The notes under the pieces are model-generated. The model ran no database searches, was not told where the DNA came from, and worked only from the letters and a program-made list of their open reading frames with translations. DNA of 64,000 nucleotides from Ophthalmolycus amberensis (lineage: Eukaryota; Chordata; Actinopteri; Perciformes; Zoarcidae). Within the stretch, counting starts at the first letter, position 1. The number at the start of each line of letters is the position of its first letter. The stretch is taken from the NCBI GenBank assembly GCA_024529925.1, contig JAFEUB010000731.1, forward strand, positions 657,501 through 721,500, read 5' to 3'. The position numbers were made by a program, and so were the translations under genes. This document shows positions 49,801 through 62,740 of this stretch, in pieces.

Positions 49801-51519
49801 ACCGCAAGCAGGGCTTCAGAGGGAATGTGTAAAATTGCATATTGCAGAGGTGGAGGATATTCTGAGTTTTGTAGTATTTGATTTCTAGCGTCGACTTGTT
49901 CTTAACCTAAAAAAAAAAGGTGGTGTTGGTGCCTCAATAGATATATTTTGAAAGCTTCCACTGTTTTCGTGCCATAATGTTGCTCAGCGACAGCGTGCAC
50001 TTTATTTTTAATCAACAAGCCTTTTGTGGTGTATTACAGCAATTTACTGCATTGCAGTGTGAGGAGACTTGCGTGATCAGATATATGATGCCACGTGCCG
50101 CCCAGGCTTTTCCATTTAATGGTAAATTACTGAGCGCCACTGAGAGGTGTGCACCCATCAGTCCCAGTCATGAGCTGCTGGGAGGCTGATGATAAACAGC
50201 AACGGCTCCTCAAGTTAATTACAATTCACTTGTTCTTAATTGCTCAGTAATGAGTTCATATGTTTTCCGAATGATTTTCTGAGCTCATAAAAAAAAAAAG
50301 AATAATTCTTAATAAAGTGAAATAAGAATCAGTGTATCAGTGACGGCATCGCTGTCATTCATCATGGCTGTTTGTCTGGATTCTAACAAACAGCCGGAGT
50401 GGAATCATCCCAATGATTATCATAAAGTGTGATTACCCAACACAAAGTCTTGCTGTCTTGAAATGGATTCTCAGTAGGAACCAGATAAAGACCACATTAA
50501 AAACAGAAACGCATCATATTGAAGAAGATAGAACAGGGATTCATCGTGGTCTGACCCACCAGCAGAAGGATTCATTTTGCACAGAGCTCAGCAGACATTT
50601 TACGCAGCAGGCAGACGGAGCACACGGCCGTGGGACTGCACATGATGTCTGATTCTGCTGAATATGTAGAGCAAATTGAATCCTAAATTTGCAAATGAGG
50701 GATGTTTGTTGACTGCAATTAGCAGAAATGGTGATAAGAGTGGCTCCAGTTGATGAGTTCTGACGCTTTTCGCAGCTTAGTTTTTACATTACATTTCACG
50801 ATGACATCAAACACAACCACGAACGCTGTTTGCATCTGTGAAGAAACGGTTACAGGGCTAATTTGAAAACTTGGAAGTAAATTATTTTTTTACGAGACTA
50901 CATTTAAACAGACGTTTGCTGCCTTCAGTTTCCTCCAGCATGGCACCGTTGATGCTTTTGTGTACCAGATGGAAGAATCCTTTCTTCAGACACAAACAAT
51001 CAGTAATTACATAGCAGCTTCTTTTCTTTTTTTAAAACTAGAGCAGTCATTCTTTCCTAATATCCCTCAATATTTTTTTTTTTCATGAGACAGGAGGGGG
51101 AAATAAACCATGAAAAGACAGTGTATGGTAGATACAGCAGAAAGGAATCAAAGGGGTTTGAGATCCAGCAGGGCTGCTGCATGCTTCCAGGCACGTAACC
51201 AACACTCGTCTCTGGCAGTGCTGTGACACTTTAGGGACCGGATAGACCCCAGCAGGGTCTGTCCGGTCCAAGCTGATCTACCGTGCCCGGGCAGTTCACA
51301 GTATGCTTTAGTTGTTGACCTGTGATTCAACTCTGCTCAGTTCAGCCGGGAAAACCTGGAAAACACATGGACAATTAGAGAAACGGTAAAATATCCTGGA
51401 AAATGATTTCAAGTTTCTCTTATTTTCCTTGAGCTAAGAATGAAATACGAGGCTATCTATGAGAGCTCCCCAAAACAGATAGCAGTGGCATCTGAAAGTT
51501 ATGTTCATATTAACATTCA

Positions 51520-51720
51520 AAAGGTAGTTCATGGTCTCAATCTCTAGTTTCAAGTCTTCTTCAATACAGCATGATGTTCATTTAGATTAAAGTAGACCAT
51601 AAAGCGCAGTATGCTTTAGGGCGGGGCTACCTTGTGATTGACAGGTCGCTACCACCGAGTTCTCCGGTCTGACAGTTGTCCATGCTTTTGTCTCAGAACC
51701 GTATTTTCAGTTCATGGAAG
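51520..51720 (+). repeat. Dispersed repeat, copy 1
   Basis: Shares atggtctcaatctctagttt, caagtcttcttcaa, acagcatgatgttcatttag and gaccataaagc with the copy at 57240-57720, same orientation. Confidence 0.75.
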
Positions 51721-54456
51721 TCAATCGTAACATGTTGGTGACCTGAAAATGCCTTATTCAGCATTTGGTTGAACTTAGCTCCGCCCTCTCGTGTCACTTC
51801 TTTTTGCAAAAGTTTAGGCTACTTGTGGCAGCAATGGTTAATAAAAACCAGTCCTGTCAGTCATACCAGCTAGATCATCACTAATAAAGCCCTGGAAGAT
51901 TCGGGAGCCCTGTCTGAGGCACACGCCCTCCTGACACCCACTGCTGCTGGGTTTATGGACGCTTTAAGAACCACTGTGACGAGTTCAGAAGCAAAAGGTA
52001 GAGGACTTATTTGACCACTGCTGTGTTGTAAAAGCGGCCGGCCACTTTCTCTGTCTGAGACGTTTAGAATCAAAAGACGTCTCATGTAACGGTTGGGTGC
52101 CAGCCAAAGTGGCTGGTTGACTGCACGGATCAGAGTCTGTGCAGATTTGCCAGCGTTTTGTCTGCAGGCTGACGGTTGTTTCCAGCGCGCTTATGAAGCG
52201 TGTCATCTTTGAGCACCATGCTGCAGTTCTGATTAACTCCTGCTGGAATCCAATCTGATGCCTTATTTAAAAAAAGAGAGGCTCTTACAGAGAAGGTTAG
52301 ATAATAGATAGCGAAGATAAATAGAGCACCAAGTATATGTTCATGTCTGCAAGATAATGCTTCAGGCAGGATGTATGTCTAAAGTAATATGAGAAATTGC
52401 TGAGACAGTTCTTTCATATACTGGATTAGCAGGTAGTGGATGGTGCAGCCGTTTAGCTGCTTTTCCAATTACATGTGAAAGCTGTCTGATCACCTTCCTG
52501 TCTTCTTATATTCATATTCTGTTTGATGGTTTGCAGACTTGTTGTCTAACTTGGGTTTCCACATTAGCGAGTTCCCTCGGTAATCATCTGGAGTAAATGT
52601 TGCTCAGGTCACCGGTGGGAGAGTTCAGTTTGGTGTTTGGCATGCAAGTAAATGAGTTGCCTGCAGAAATAATACCCGTAGGAATAGAGGGCATTAGGGT
52701 GCCGTGTGCTGTAGTTAGCCCAAACGTTGGCAAAGTTGTGAGGCAGCTTTGTACAACAGATAAACTGTCAAAAATGATATACTTCACATTGTGTTTTCTC
52801 CTTCTTTCCTCTATTGATTTATTTGAACGTAATCAGTCGTGGTGAAAGCCCTGCAGATGTTCTGACCCAATATTTGTGTATCTAGAATGCAAAAACAAAT
52901 GTGACACAATGTGTTTCCAGTGTTCAGATGCACAGAGGTTCTACGGTCGCTAGTGATGTTGAATCAAAGCGTCTGCATTCGGTCTGAGAGGCGATCTTTG
53001 GTGTTAACATGGCGGATGTGATGTGACGGTCTGCAGCTACGCTAATCTCCGTGATCACCGTATACTTTACCAAATTGCAGCATTGGTCATGGGACAGGAG
53101 AGGGCAGGGCATCGCTGCAGAGCTGGCTGGGTGATCGTCGGTCACGTCTGGCAAACCTTCACCCAAACAGGCTCTCAAGGGAAGGTGTATGACGGCGGCT
53201 GTAGAGGTGGAATGAGGCCCCAGCGGCATCTCTCCATCATACAGCTCATTTACATATTACCGTGTTACTGGCATCTCTCTGTAACATTTGTACCATTCCT
53301 GTGAAGAAGAGACGCAGCTTCTTTATTAAGGATACGGGATTAAATATAGATAACACAGCTAGAGTGTTGCTGGAGAAAACATTATTTCTCGACCATGTCT
53401 GTTTAACCACGGTCCTAAAGGCTTTTTAAGGAGACCTGCTTCTATATTCTGGAGATACAAAGTGTTCCTGTGGCAGCAGTTTGCTGGGATGAAAACTAAG
53501 ATCAATACTCACAGCTGTGGGTACTTTTATGTAATCTACTAACTAAAAGTGAGATATATGTTTGAATAAGTGTGTTTCTGCTGCTGATATGCCATATGGT
53601 ATTTTTTTCAACCTGGCTCAGGTTCTTGTAATTGTGGCCACAGTAACTACAGGTCACGATACCTTGGAATTGCCACGGACCATCGGGATAGCCCAAGGTT
53701 AAGTAACATATACCGAATGATCTGCAACTCCAGACAAGGGAAGGTGTTGCATGTCTTTCTCCTCTCACTTCCCTTGTTTTCTGCTGTATAATAAAGACAG
53801 AAATGCCACAAAGACAACATAAACTTGTTGTAAAGAATAGGAAAATGCAACTCCGGTAAAAGAAAACACCTACTGCTTTCCATATTCGGTTGTACAGAAA
53901 TGATTCTGCTTGTCTCTGAGTCAGATCGAGGGTAAACAAAGAATTCCCCGGGTGGGAATGTAGTTAACTGCATGGGATCTACTTCTGGGGGGGGGGGGGA
54001 GAGAAGATTTATGAGGCCACAATGGAGGCGCTGAGTGCATCGTTAACATCACTCATTGTCACAATGGTCAATCAGGAGAAGTAAGTTCTTAACTAGTTAG
54101 AAATTAGTGAAACCTGTTGGCTCAAATACAGGCTGATTCATTTAAATTCAAGGCCCCAGAATGCATTGTAACACTGGCCACTTCCTTGTGGTGTGTCCTC
54201 CATTAATCAGAGTGGATGTGGGGCTAATTATTGATCAACAGTCCCTGTCAACCCCCATGTAGACATATTAGGGTCATTATGTGCTTTGGGACTGGAGGAA
54301 ATCCCTCTATACCATATTAAGAACATGAAAGTGTCCTAAATTGCTGTGATGAGGGTTGTTTTTCCCCCCGTGAAGGCAGAGCTTAATTTAAGTGTCAAAC
54401 ACGCACAAACCTTGTAACCTTGTGGGTGAGCGCTGAGGGCCGTCTCCTCTCCCCTC

Positions 54457-54482
54457 ACACACACACACACACACACACACAC
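54457..54482 (+). repeat. (CA)n microsatellite
   Basis: About 13 CA units. Confidence 0.95.
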
Positions 54483-55282
54483 TACATATACATGCACATT
54501 CTTGCCTGTCAAATCATGTTAACATCAGGTCAGGCCCCTTTTTTTGAGCTAGTTGCTATGGCAGCAGTGATAGGAAGAAAAATGGCCGTCTCTGGGCCGC
54601 TCCTGCAGGCGTCTCCTACAACAGGGCTGCGGCAGTAAGATCGGTGTAACTACCAGAGGTGCTTCCCTCCGCTGTGCTTAGTGTCGTATGAGAGTGTAAC
54701 TCCAAAATGCATGAAATGTGGAGTTGCTGTTGATATATATGAAATGACTGCAATCTGTCCTCCACATTTATCCAGTAACAGTGTTGTAAAAGCTACAGAA
54801 TAAAGTTTATTCTTTAAAAAGTCCTCACTGAGGTTATCTAGGTGATCTCGTTACGCACCAGTTTTGGTGTTGAATTGTCTCGGAGTTACATAAATCATGT
54901 CCCATTTCCCTTTCCTGTGGCTGATTGTGTTGTTAATATGAACTTTGCTTATACAATAGGATATAAACATGTTTCAGCTGTAATTCAGCTCCCACAGCAG
55001 AAGTAATTTATTTACTTTTAGCTCCAATCAAGTCTAAATCAGCGTTCTATTGTCACAAATAAGAGGCCCTTTCTCCCACACGGCACGACCGATGTTGTCA
55101 AAGAATGTAAATAATAATATTATAAAAAATATCATGACTTGAATATTTACCCAAATGTAGAGTTGTGAGATCTGCTTCTGAATTACTGTCATAATTACTT
55201 TTTGGGCTTTTAGTACCTTTTTATTATAGCAGCTGTATGAAAGACAGGAAAGGGGGGAGAGAGAGCGGATGACACCAGGAGA

Positions 55283-55342
55283 GGACCACGGGTTGGACCA
55301 CGGGTCGGACCACGGGTCGGACCACGGGTCGGACCACGGGTC
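55283..55342 (+). repeat. 12-bp tandem repeat (ggaccacgggtc)5
   Basis: Five head-to-tail copies of ggaccacgggtc, the first with one change (gggtt), followed by a degenerate sixth start. On the minus strand it reads as a repeated Asp-Pro-Trp-Ser frame, judged an artefact. Confidence 0.95.
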
Positions 55343-57239
55343 GGAACCGAACCCTGGCCGCTGCCAAAGACTAAGTCTCCATGAGGCGCACGTACAGGTC
55401 GCCACACATCTCCTGCTTTTACAGCATTTAAAAACTAATTTCTGATTCTTAACTTCTTAATTAATGTGATTTGCTTTCATCTTATTGTCGCAGTCAGGCT
55501 ATAAAAGACCTTCGCGCTTTACAAACAATACGTGATGATGCCATTTTTGGACGCTACGGCGAGCTTAAACCTGGCTTTAGCTAAGATCGAGGCAGTTTCG
55601 AGCATTTTCACGCCCACATTGTGTCAGTACGGGGAGATGACACTCTGATTGGTTTGATTCATGTCGTGCCCAGAACACACCTATGATTAATTAAGAGACT
55701 AAATACGACCCTGGGCCCCTTTAACACGGTTTAAAGTGGACACGCCCCTAAATACTCCATGCACTTTACACCGCGCGCTATAGATCGAGAGTCTGGTATC
55801 AAAAATATACCCTCAGTAATCCTCATGTCTAATTGCATTAGTTGTATCTGGCAGATATCGAAGTTGTGAATATCTATCTGGGTCAAAGTTGGCAAAAGAT
55901 GTTATAGACTGTTGTTTTTCTGCTGTGTCGTGATTTGCAGTGTGCCAAGACCTTTTTTTTCTTCTTCTTTTTTGTCACAGCCTGGAAGCACAAGTTGTTT
56001 ACTGCAACGTGAGCACAAGCAGAGTCAGAAATGAAAATCCATGTCATCAAGTAGAAAAAAAAGGCTTGTATTGTGCACTTCCTGTGGGCAGACTCCTGTA
56101 GATTGTGTAGCTTCTTTCTCTATGGCTGTCACTCTGTTGTCTGTGTAGCTCTCACACGGTGTGATGCAGAAGCTTTACTATCAGCATCCGGGTAGACGCT
56201 GCTTGTCTCTGCGTGTCATGGAGGCTGAGGTCGACATGTGGCATGTGGGTCAAGTCTTTTTTATTTCCTGTGTCTGCAGTGGCTTTGCAGAGCGGCCGCT
56301 ATAAACAGCAGCTTTATCTGACGTCGTTCCGCTTCCGCCTCTTTCTGGTGGCTTCTGATAATGACACTGACCCATATCTGCTGTTGACGTTTTTTTGTTT
56401 AGAACACAAACAAGTTTGTTTGTTTCCAAAATGAAATGTTTTATCTAAACGTGTCCAGAGGGAACCAAATGAAATTGAAGAAGAAGAAAAAACAGCCTCC
56501 ACACACACAAACAAGTGACCACATTTCAAGTTTGAGAAAAGAAATGAGATAAAAGTCAATATCCAATTTTGTGCTTCTGCTATTTTCATGAATTATCATG
56601 ATTTAGTTTTCAAACACTTTCTATAAACTAACCTACTCTTTAATTAGCAAAGTTAACAATGAATTAATTTATTTGATTGCAGGTTGCTTACAAAAACAAA
56701 ATACTTTTATGAACCTTCTTTTGACATTTACTACATTATAAATACAATATATTGATTATATCAGCACTTTTCTCTCATTGTAACTTATGAAAACACGTCG
56801 TAACAGCAGAAAAAGTTAGCTCGGCATGCTTCAGCTGTTCTTTTGGAACGTCTTGTCAGGCGAACGAAGTTGAAAACAAGGAAATTGATGTCAAGCTTTT
56901 GCAAATCATTTGACTGGTGAAATGGGGGAAACTTAATAGCTTGCAGGCTGTAATTGGAGCGTGCAGGTAACTGTTCAAATCGATCAGATGTGCTTTGTGA
57001 TTGTCGGAGACAGCAGTGTGCTTGATGGCAGTCGATGTGGGTTTATTTATTTTAGAAGTGTTAAAAACAATCTTGTTTGCATTTTCAACCGTACTATGTT
57101 GAACCACCAGTTAAATGTAATTAGATTAACTGCGGGAAATATTGTGCAAGCATTTAATTAATTAGTTCTTTTGATAAGGCTGCATCGTTATCAGCCAAAT
57201 TGTTATTTTACCCATCAGTATTGGACCAGTGTAGCCAAA

Positions 57240-57720
57240 GAGGAAGTGTCTTAAAACCTGCATTCTCTATAATGTCCACCAGGGGGCGACTCCTCTGGTT
57301 GTATAGAAGTCTATGAGAAAATGACTCTACTTCTCTCTTGATTTATTACCTCAGTAAACATTGTAAACATGAGTTTATGGTCTCAATCTCTAGTTTCAAG
57401 TCTTCTTCAACACAGCATGATGTTCATTTAGTAGATTATTATCCATTTAGAGTCAAACAGACCATAAAGCAGGGGATGCTTTAGGGCGGGCTTACTGTGA
57501 TTGACGTATACAGCGTCTCTACGTCACTCCTCCGCATTCCAAATATGGTCAATTCCATTCATTGGCTTAAAAAAAGCCAACATGGCGACGGCCGTAATCC
57601 AAGATGGTGACCGCAAAATCGCCAAACTTCAGGCTTCATAACAGCAGTCCACAAACCAAAAGGTGGCATCACGATAACTACGTCCACTTCTTATATACAG
57701 TCGATGGACCCAGAATATCA
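57240..57720 (+). repeat. Dispersed repeat, copy 2 (longer)
   Basis: Contains the phrases of copy 1 plus gtccaccagggggcgactcc, caacatggcgacggccgta and acgtccacttcttatataca. I recall these from a high-copy non-autonomous element of percomorph fish. Class not assigned. Confidence 0.7.
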
Positions 57721-59664
57721 TAATCGCTGCACATCCTTCCGTTTTAATAATGAGATGTGTTTAAAAACAGCGATTCATTGATTCTGCAGGACAACATCTC
57801 TGCTTCTAGGATGAAACTGTACAACTCAGCTCTCACATCGTCTTCGTCATGCACGTCCTCCTCACACCTACATGCATATCAACACACTTAACATTGCTCG
57901 CCCTCATGCACACAGACATAAAAGCACACTCGTCTCACACAGTATATCTAATCAATAACACCGGAGCTTACTCTGCACATTACAGCAATTCTCTTCTCTT
58001 GATTGCTGCACATATTTTTAGTTTCTTCCGTCTCTCTCATGTTGTTCTTAAGTTTTCTTTTAATGTCACATTTATTTCACATTTAAAGAAGAATTGCCGC
58101 CTCGCCGGTTGACTTTTGTTTGCATTTGTAGGACTCTAGGTTACATATAAACATTGTGTCAACAGCATTTAAAGGACCATACTTAACTATGTAGCCGGTC
58201 CTAACTTCACCCGTGTATTATTCATTAAAATGTTATGTGTCACTGTGACATTACAACCACATGTAGCATGTGTTAATGTCTTTTCACTTCCTCATTCTTA
58301 AATCCATGCCTGCTCTGAACTTTGGGTCTCATCCTTTAGAAATGTTTTAGCCTGGCCCATCCCATATTTATATTTCAGTCCGTACAAATTAATGTGCGTA
58401 TTTTGCACACAAAAAAAAGAAGTAAATGTCATCAAATGAATAATTGCATTACAGGCTTTCATGCACATTTTAACATATTAATCAAGGAGTTCATTAGTTA
58501 ATTAAATTGCTGTGTCCCAAAGTGGAGGGTGAAAGTCTGAGCCAAAGATGACAATTAATCAATGGTAAGCTAAATAAGGTAGCAACCTCTTTTTTTCCAC
58601 AGTGAAAAGCCTCAGATGCTAATGGATGGTGTTCCTGTGTGTCATCACACTAATTGGCTTTGGCCGGTGACCACTAGATGAGGTCGACTGGGAGTGGTCA
58701 GCTAGAGAGTAAACCCTTCATCTTATGGATTTGTTGCCTCTCAACGTGTGGTTTCGTGTCCCGGTTGCATACTAGCCTAAATGAACTGCTCAGACTTTAA
58801 AGTACAGGTGTACCATGAGCTAATGTTGACATCCTGCTCGTCCGTATACAAGGGGTTTATTTACTTACTCTAATTGAATAATATAACGTGTGCCTAAGGA
58901 AGTCTGCCAATTTGAAAATGTCACTGAAAGCTCTTAAAATGTTTTTCCTAGAATTCATTATTTTAGTTCTTAATTTTCTCAGTTGTCTCCGGCTCCTTCA
59001 TTCCCACTGTGTGATGCATTGTGGGTCCATAGTGTCCATCCACAAGTTTTATTATAGGAGCATTTCTAACTAAGTACCCGTCGTTCTGTCCGTGTTCTGC
59101 CCAGTGTGATTGTACTACACATTCATAACAATAATGTATGCAACGGGAACGCTGCTTGTGTCTGCCGTGTTTGCGTGAAACAGTTGGCACACTTAACTAA
59201 ATTAAACACAGGCTCATACTTTGGCCTGTCTCATCATTTAAAATGTGAGTAATGGATTCAAGTTGAAATAATATCTGGTGTTGCCCATAACTGCTCTGGA
59301 CCTAAACATCTCCCCAAACTGCAAAGTGTAACGGGGCAGCGTTTCTACTCCTGATGGGTCTATACGATCTAAATTTACCGTCATGTGTTACATAGGGAAA
59401 AAAAGCCGACTACTACGGGATCAGAGCCCCGGTGAGGGGTCCATTAAACAAACAAACTAGCCGCAGCTAGTCAGTTAGCATGCTCTTTCTAGTAGATACC
59501 TCTGCAACACAATACATGGACGTCTTTGACATAACGTCAACACTGTGACCTCTTCATTCTGTTGAACATGTTCGTTCATTTCTATGTTTTAAAACAGAGA
59601 GCAGTCGTTAAATGTGGATTCTGGTCCAGAGGATGAATCCTGTGATCTCCTGTCTTTCCATCCA

Positions 59665-60897
59665 TGCGGTGAACGCATCCACCGTCTCCTGGATCACTGA
59701 CTACCTCACAGGCAGACCACAGTTTGTCCGACTGGGCCGTGTGCTGTCTGATACGGTGGTCAGTGATGTTGGAGCCCCACAGGGAACTGTTCTGTCTCCC
59801 TTCCTGTTCACCTTGTACACCACTGACTTCCAGTACAACTCTGTGTCATGCCATCTGCAGAAGTTCTCTGATGACTCTGCAGTGGTCGGGTGTATAAGGG
59901 ACGGACGGGAGGAGGAGTACAGGGCAGTAGTGGATGACTTTGTGGAGTGGGCCGGTAGAAATCACCTGCGTCTGAACGTGGCCAAGACCAGAGAGATGGT
60001 GGTCGACTTCAGGAGGAAGACGACGGCTCCACAACCGCTGAGAGTTCTGGGAGAGGATGTGGACATGGTGGAGGAGTACAAGTACCTGGGTGTCTCCATC
60101 GACAGCAGACTGAACTGGAAGACCAACATCAACGCTGTGTACAAGAAGGGGATGAGTCGACTCTTCTTCTTGAGGAAACTTCGATCCTTCAACGTGTGCA
60201 GCAAGATGCTGGAGATGTTCTATCAGTCTGTTGTGGCCAGTGCACTGTACTTCGCCGTAGTCTGCTGGGGGAGCAGCATTGGAGCCGGAGACACCAACAG
60301 ACTTAACAAACTAGTTAAGAAGGCCGGCTCCATCATTGGCTGCAAAGAAGACAATCTGGAAGAGGTGGTGGAGAGGAGGACACTGAAGAAACTATGATCC
60401 ATATTGGATAACCAGGACCACCCTCTCCACCACCTACTGCAGGGACAGAGGAGCACTTTCTCCAACAGACAGATCCAGCTCCGCTGTCACAAGGACAGAT
60501 TCAGAAAAACATTCCTGCCCACTGCCATTAGACTTTATAATAAAACACCTCGGGCCAGATCGTCGTCCTTCACATGACTACAACGCTACACGGCTGTTGC
60601 TTGTTGTTGGTGATCCTGGCTCGACTGTCCAGGTTGTTTAGTTTAGTTTAGTTTACTAGTTGCTAATTTTATTTAATTAATACCACTATATTCATGGTAT
60701 ATACTGTGCATTTCTATTTTCTATTCTATTCTAGCTTATTTTTTATTAATCTATTCCTTCAATTCAATATCTGCTCTGTTATTTTATTGTACTGTAGATA
60801 TTGTGCATTCCATATGTTATATTTTACTCTGTAAATTGCTGCTGCTACAAACGAATTTCCCCCTGGGGATAAATAAAGTTTACATCTATCTATCTAT
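59665..60897 (+). mobile_element. 5'-truncated L2/CR1-group LINE
   Basis: The element starts abruptly within the reverse transcriptase region and ends with an AT-rich 3' tail (ccctggggataaataaagtt) and ATCT tetranucleotide repeats, as L2/Maui-type fish LINEs do. 5' truncation is the usual outcome of target-primed reverse transcription. No target duplication was identified. Confidence 0.8.
59672..60577 (+). pseudogene. LINE reverse transcriptase fragment (C-terminal part)
   Basis: The frame reads from STVSWITDYLTGRPQFVRL through the conserved GAPQGTVLSPFLF motif, the catalytic FSDD motif (FSDDSAVVG) and EYKYLGVSID, into the thumb and C-terminal region. It is open except for one TGA at 60395-60397; after it the same frame continues for about 60 codons (SILDNQDHPLHH, RKTFLPTAIRLYN) to 60577. 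The N-terminal endonuclease and the start of the polymerase are missing, so this is a dead copy although relatively young. The first residues of the longest frame (from 59612) are flanking sequence. Confidence 0.85.
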
Positions 60898-62317
60898 GGT
60901 GCCCGCAGCAGGTCGGGTTGGTGCAAGCAACCATTTGAGAACTTTTTGACTTTCAGTCTAACACCATCATCAGGTCAAAATTTTAATTATCTATCATACT
61001 GACTGGTTTTCTTTTGCAATGAGCATTACATCCTCGCAGTAGCACCATTGTGGCTGCAGACTCTTAAGGCGCCGTCAGCGGTGGCCTCTGCCACCTCCAC
61101 CGCTGCTCTGGGTCAATAGGTCAATAGGATCCTCTGCCCGTGTCAATCTATTCAAACCTTTTATTGCACTGCAAGTGTCGTACATTTCCATCGCTGCTGG
61201 TATGAATAGCTCTGATGGTTCACGGCTGAATATTTTGTATCGTTTATTTGCCCCCCCCAAACACCCACCCACCTGGTGTGTAAATGGCTTCAGTAGGATC
61301 AGAATGGTGTGTGTGCTTGTGCAAACTACACTTGAGTTAGGTCTAGCATAAACTGTGTGTGTGTATATTGCAGGCAGAGAGAATTGGTGTTGACATCATC
61401 AAGCTCGCTGTGCATGCATATTACAACAGATGCTGATGGTTTCTGTGTATCCGTTTGAACCCAAGGTAAATATTTATCTCGCCTTATGGCTTTCAGTCAA
61501 ATGTTTAGAAATGTCTGCCGCTCTTTTCCCCCGTCGGCACGCCAGGGTCTCTGATCCGCGGCGCAGAAGTCTCCTGTACAGACTTAGAAGTCCTCTGACC
61601 TCGTTGATCTCATAAAAGCATTATCTACCTGGTGCTCAGGTTCTTTGGGTTGACCTGCAGGTCACACACTCGGGGATGGGATTACTTTGATGGAGCTCGC
61701 AGAGAGAGTTCGCCGTCTAAATGTTTGGTAGTCAGAGCTCAGATTAAGTGAATGAAATATAGATGAAGTCGATACGCTCAGATGGTGTGTATTTATTTAA
61801 AGTTCATTATTTGTCTGGTGGCTTGAAATGAATACGAGACGTGGGACGGATTGAAAACAGATGGGTGGGGCTTCGCTACATGAAGTAGCTTTACTGGCTC
61901 GGGCTGAGCTCGGCTCCCTGTGGATCAGAGTGATATCGTTCTCACAAGATCACGCTTTTACTTTGACAAGTTTTTTTATCTTGGGAGGCGAATCCTTCGT
62001 CTTTGGTTTTACGAAATGATGCTGCATTTGCAAATATTACTCGGCCCAGTTCTGCTGAATCATCTCAGGCTCATTGTAGTTTGTTCTAATATTAATGTGG
62101 GGTACTTCACTGTGGAACTGTCCCCAGTGACTTTTTCTATTTTTTTACCCCAGGCAATCACTCCAGCAGCTTTGTCTGAGGAAAGACGTATGGGGCCCAT
62201 TCCACAGAATGCAGCATTTAATCAACTCAATAACATCGTGGTCAACGAATCAAACATTGCTTTTCCTCCGTCCTCCGGCGGCCACGGGAGCGGTGTAGCA
62301 TTACATCCATTTGGTGG
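60898..62317. other. No gene recognised
   Basis: Non-coding sequence with short frames only. Confidence 0.55.
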
Positions 62318-62360
62318 ACCAATGGGGTGTGTAACGTAACGTCATACACACCCCATTGGT
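62318..62360. repeat. Perfect 16-bp inverted repeat with CCAAT boxes in both arms
   Basis: Arms accaatggggtgtgta (62318-62333) and tacacaccccattggt (62345-62360) are exact reverse complements around an 11-base spacer acgtaacgtca. Outer segments attacatcc and ggatgtaat are also inverted, so the structure may be the core of a larger decayed palindrome. Confidence 0.9.
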
Positions 62361-62502
62361 TACTGGAAGGAACTTTAGGATGTAATCTAGAGATACACCA
62401 ACCCATCGGCCACAGGATGAAAACAAAGGTCAGCTGATCGGACATGACTACTGACCGGCCGAGCAATGGTTTTGACAGTTACGTCACTTCATCACAGTGC
62501 AG

Positions 62503-62528
62503 CCACACACACACACACACACACACAC
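62503..62528 (+). repeat. (CA)n microsatellite at the SINE head
   Basis: About 13 CA units directly before the SINE sequence; it appears to replace the SINE's box A end. Confidence 0.93.
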
Positions 62529-62740
62529 GGTCTTCCAATGAGAAGATCGGTGGTTCGATCCCAGGCTCCTCCAGTCCAGTCGGATCTGTCCTTGGGCAAG
62601 ACACTTAACCCCAGTTAGTCCTGATCTAGATCTAGTCCTAGTCCTGTCATCAGTGTGTGAACGGGTGAATGACATGTGGAGTTAAAGCGCTTTGAGTGGT
62701 CGGACGACTAGAAAGGTGCGATGCAAGACCATTTATAGTT
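62529..62740 (+). mobile_element. tRNA-derived SINE, head-truncated
   Basis: A pol III box B (ggttcgatccc, 62552-62562) follows tcttccaatg. The body has the well-known fish SINE phrases tccttgggcaagacacttaa, gtgtgaacgggtgaatgaca and agcgctttgagtggtcgg. The box A part is missing. Confidence 0.8.

Larger units (their letters stand above)
47201..59664. other. Gene-poor right flank, no host exon recognised
   Basis: Over 12 kb of mostly AT-rich sequence with short unconvincing frames. It holds two copies of a dispersed repeat (51520-51720, 57240-57720), a CA microsatellite (54457-54482), a 12-bp tandem repeat (55283-55342) and a G run near 53989. THSD7A is the expected next gene from vertebrate synteny, but no thrombospondin type 1 motif (WSxC pattern) was seen. 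Confidence 0.55.

Noticed and set aside
55034..55405. Minus-strand frame with repeated Asp-Pro-Trp-Ser
   Set aside because: Produced by the 12-bp tandem repeat; no start context or homology recognised.
62529..62562. Possible tRNA gene
   Set aside because: Only a box B is present, followed by SINE body sequence; no acceptor stem or box A.
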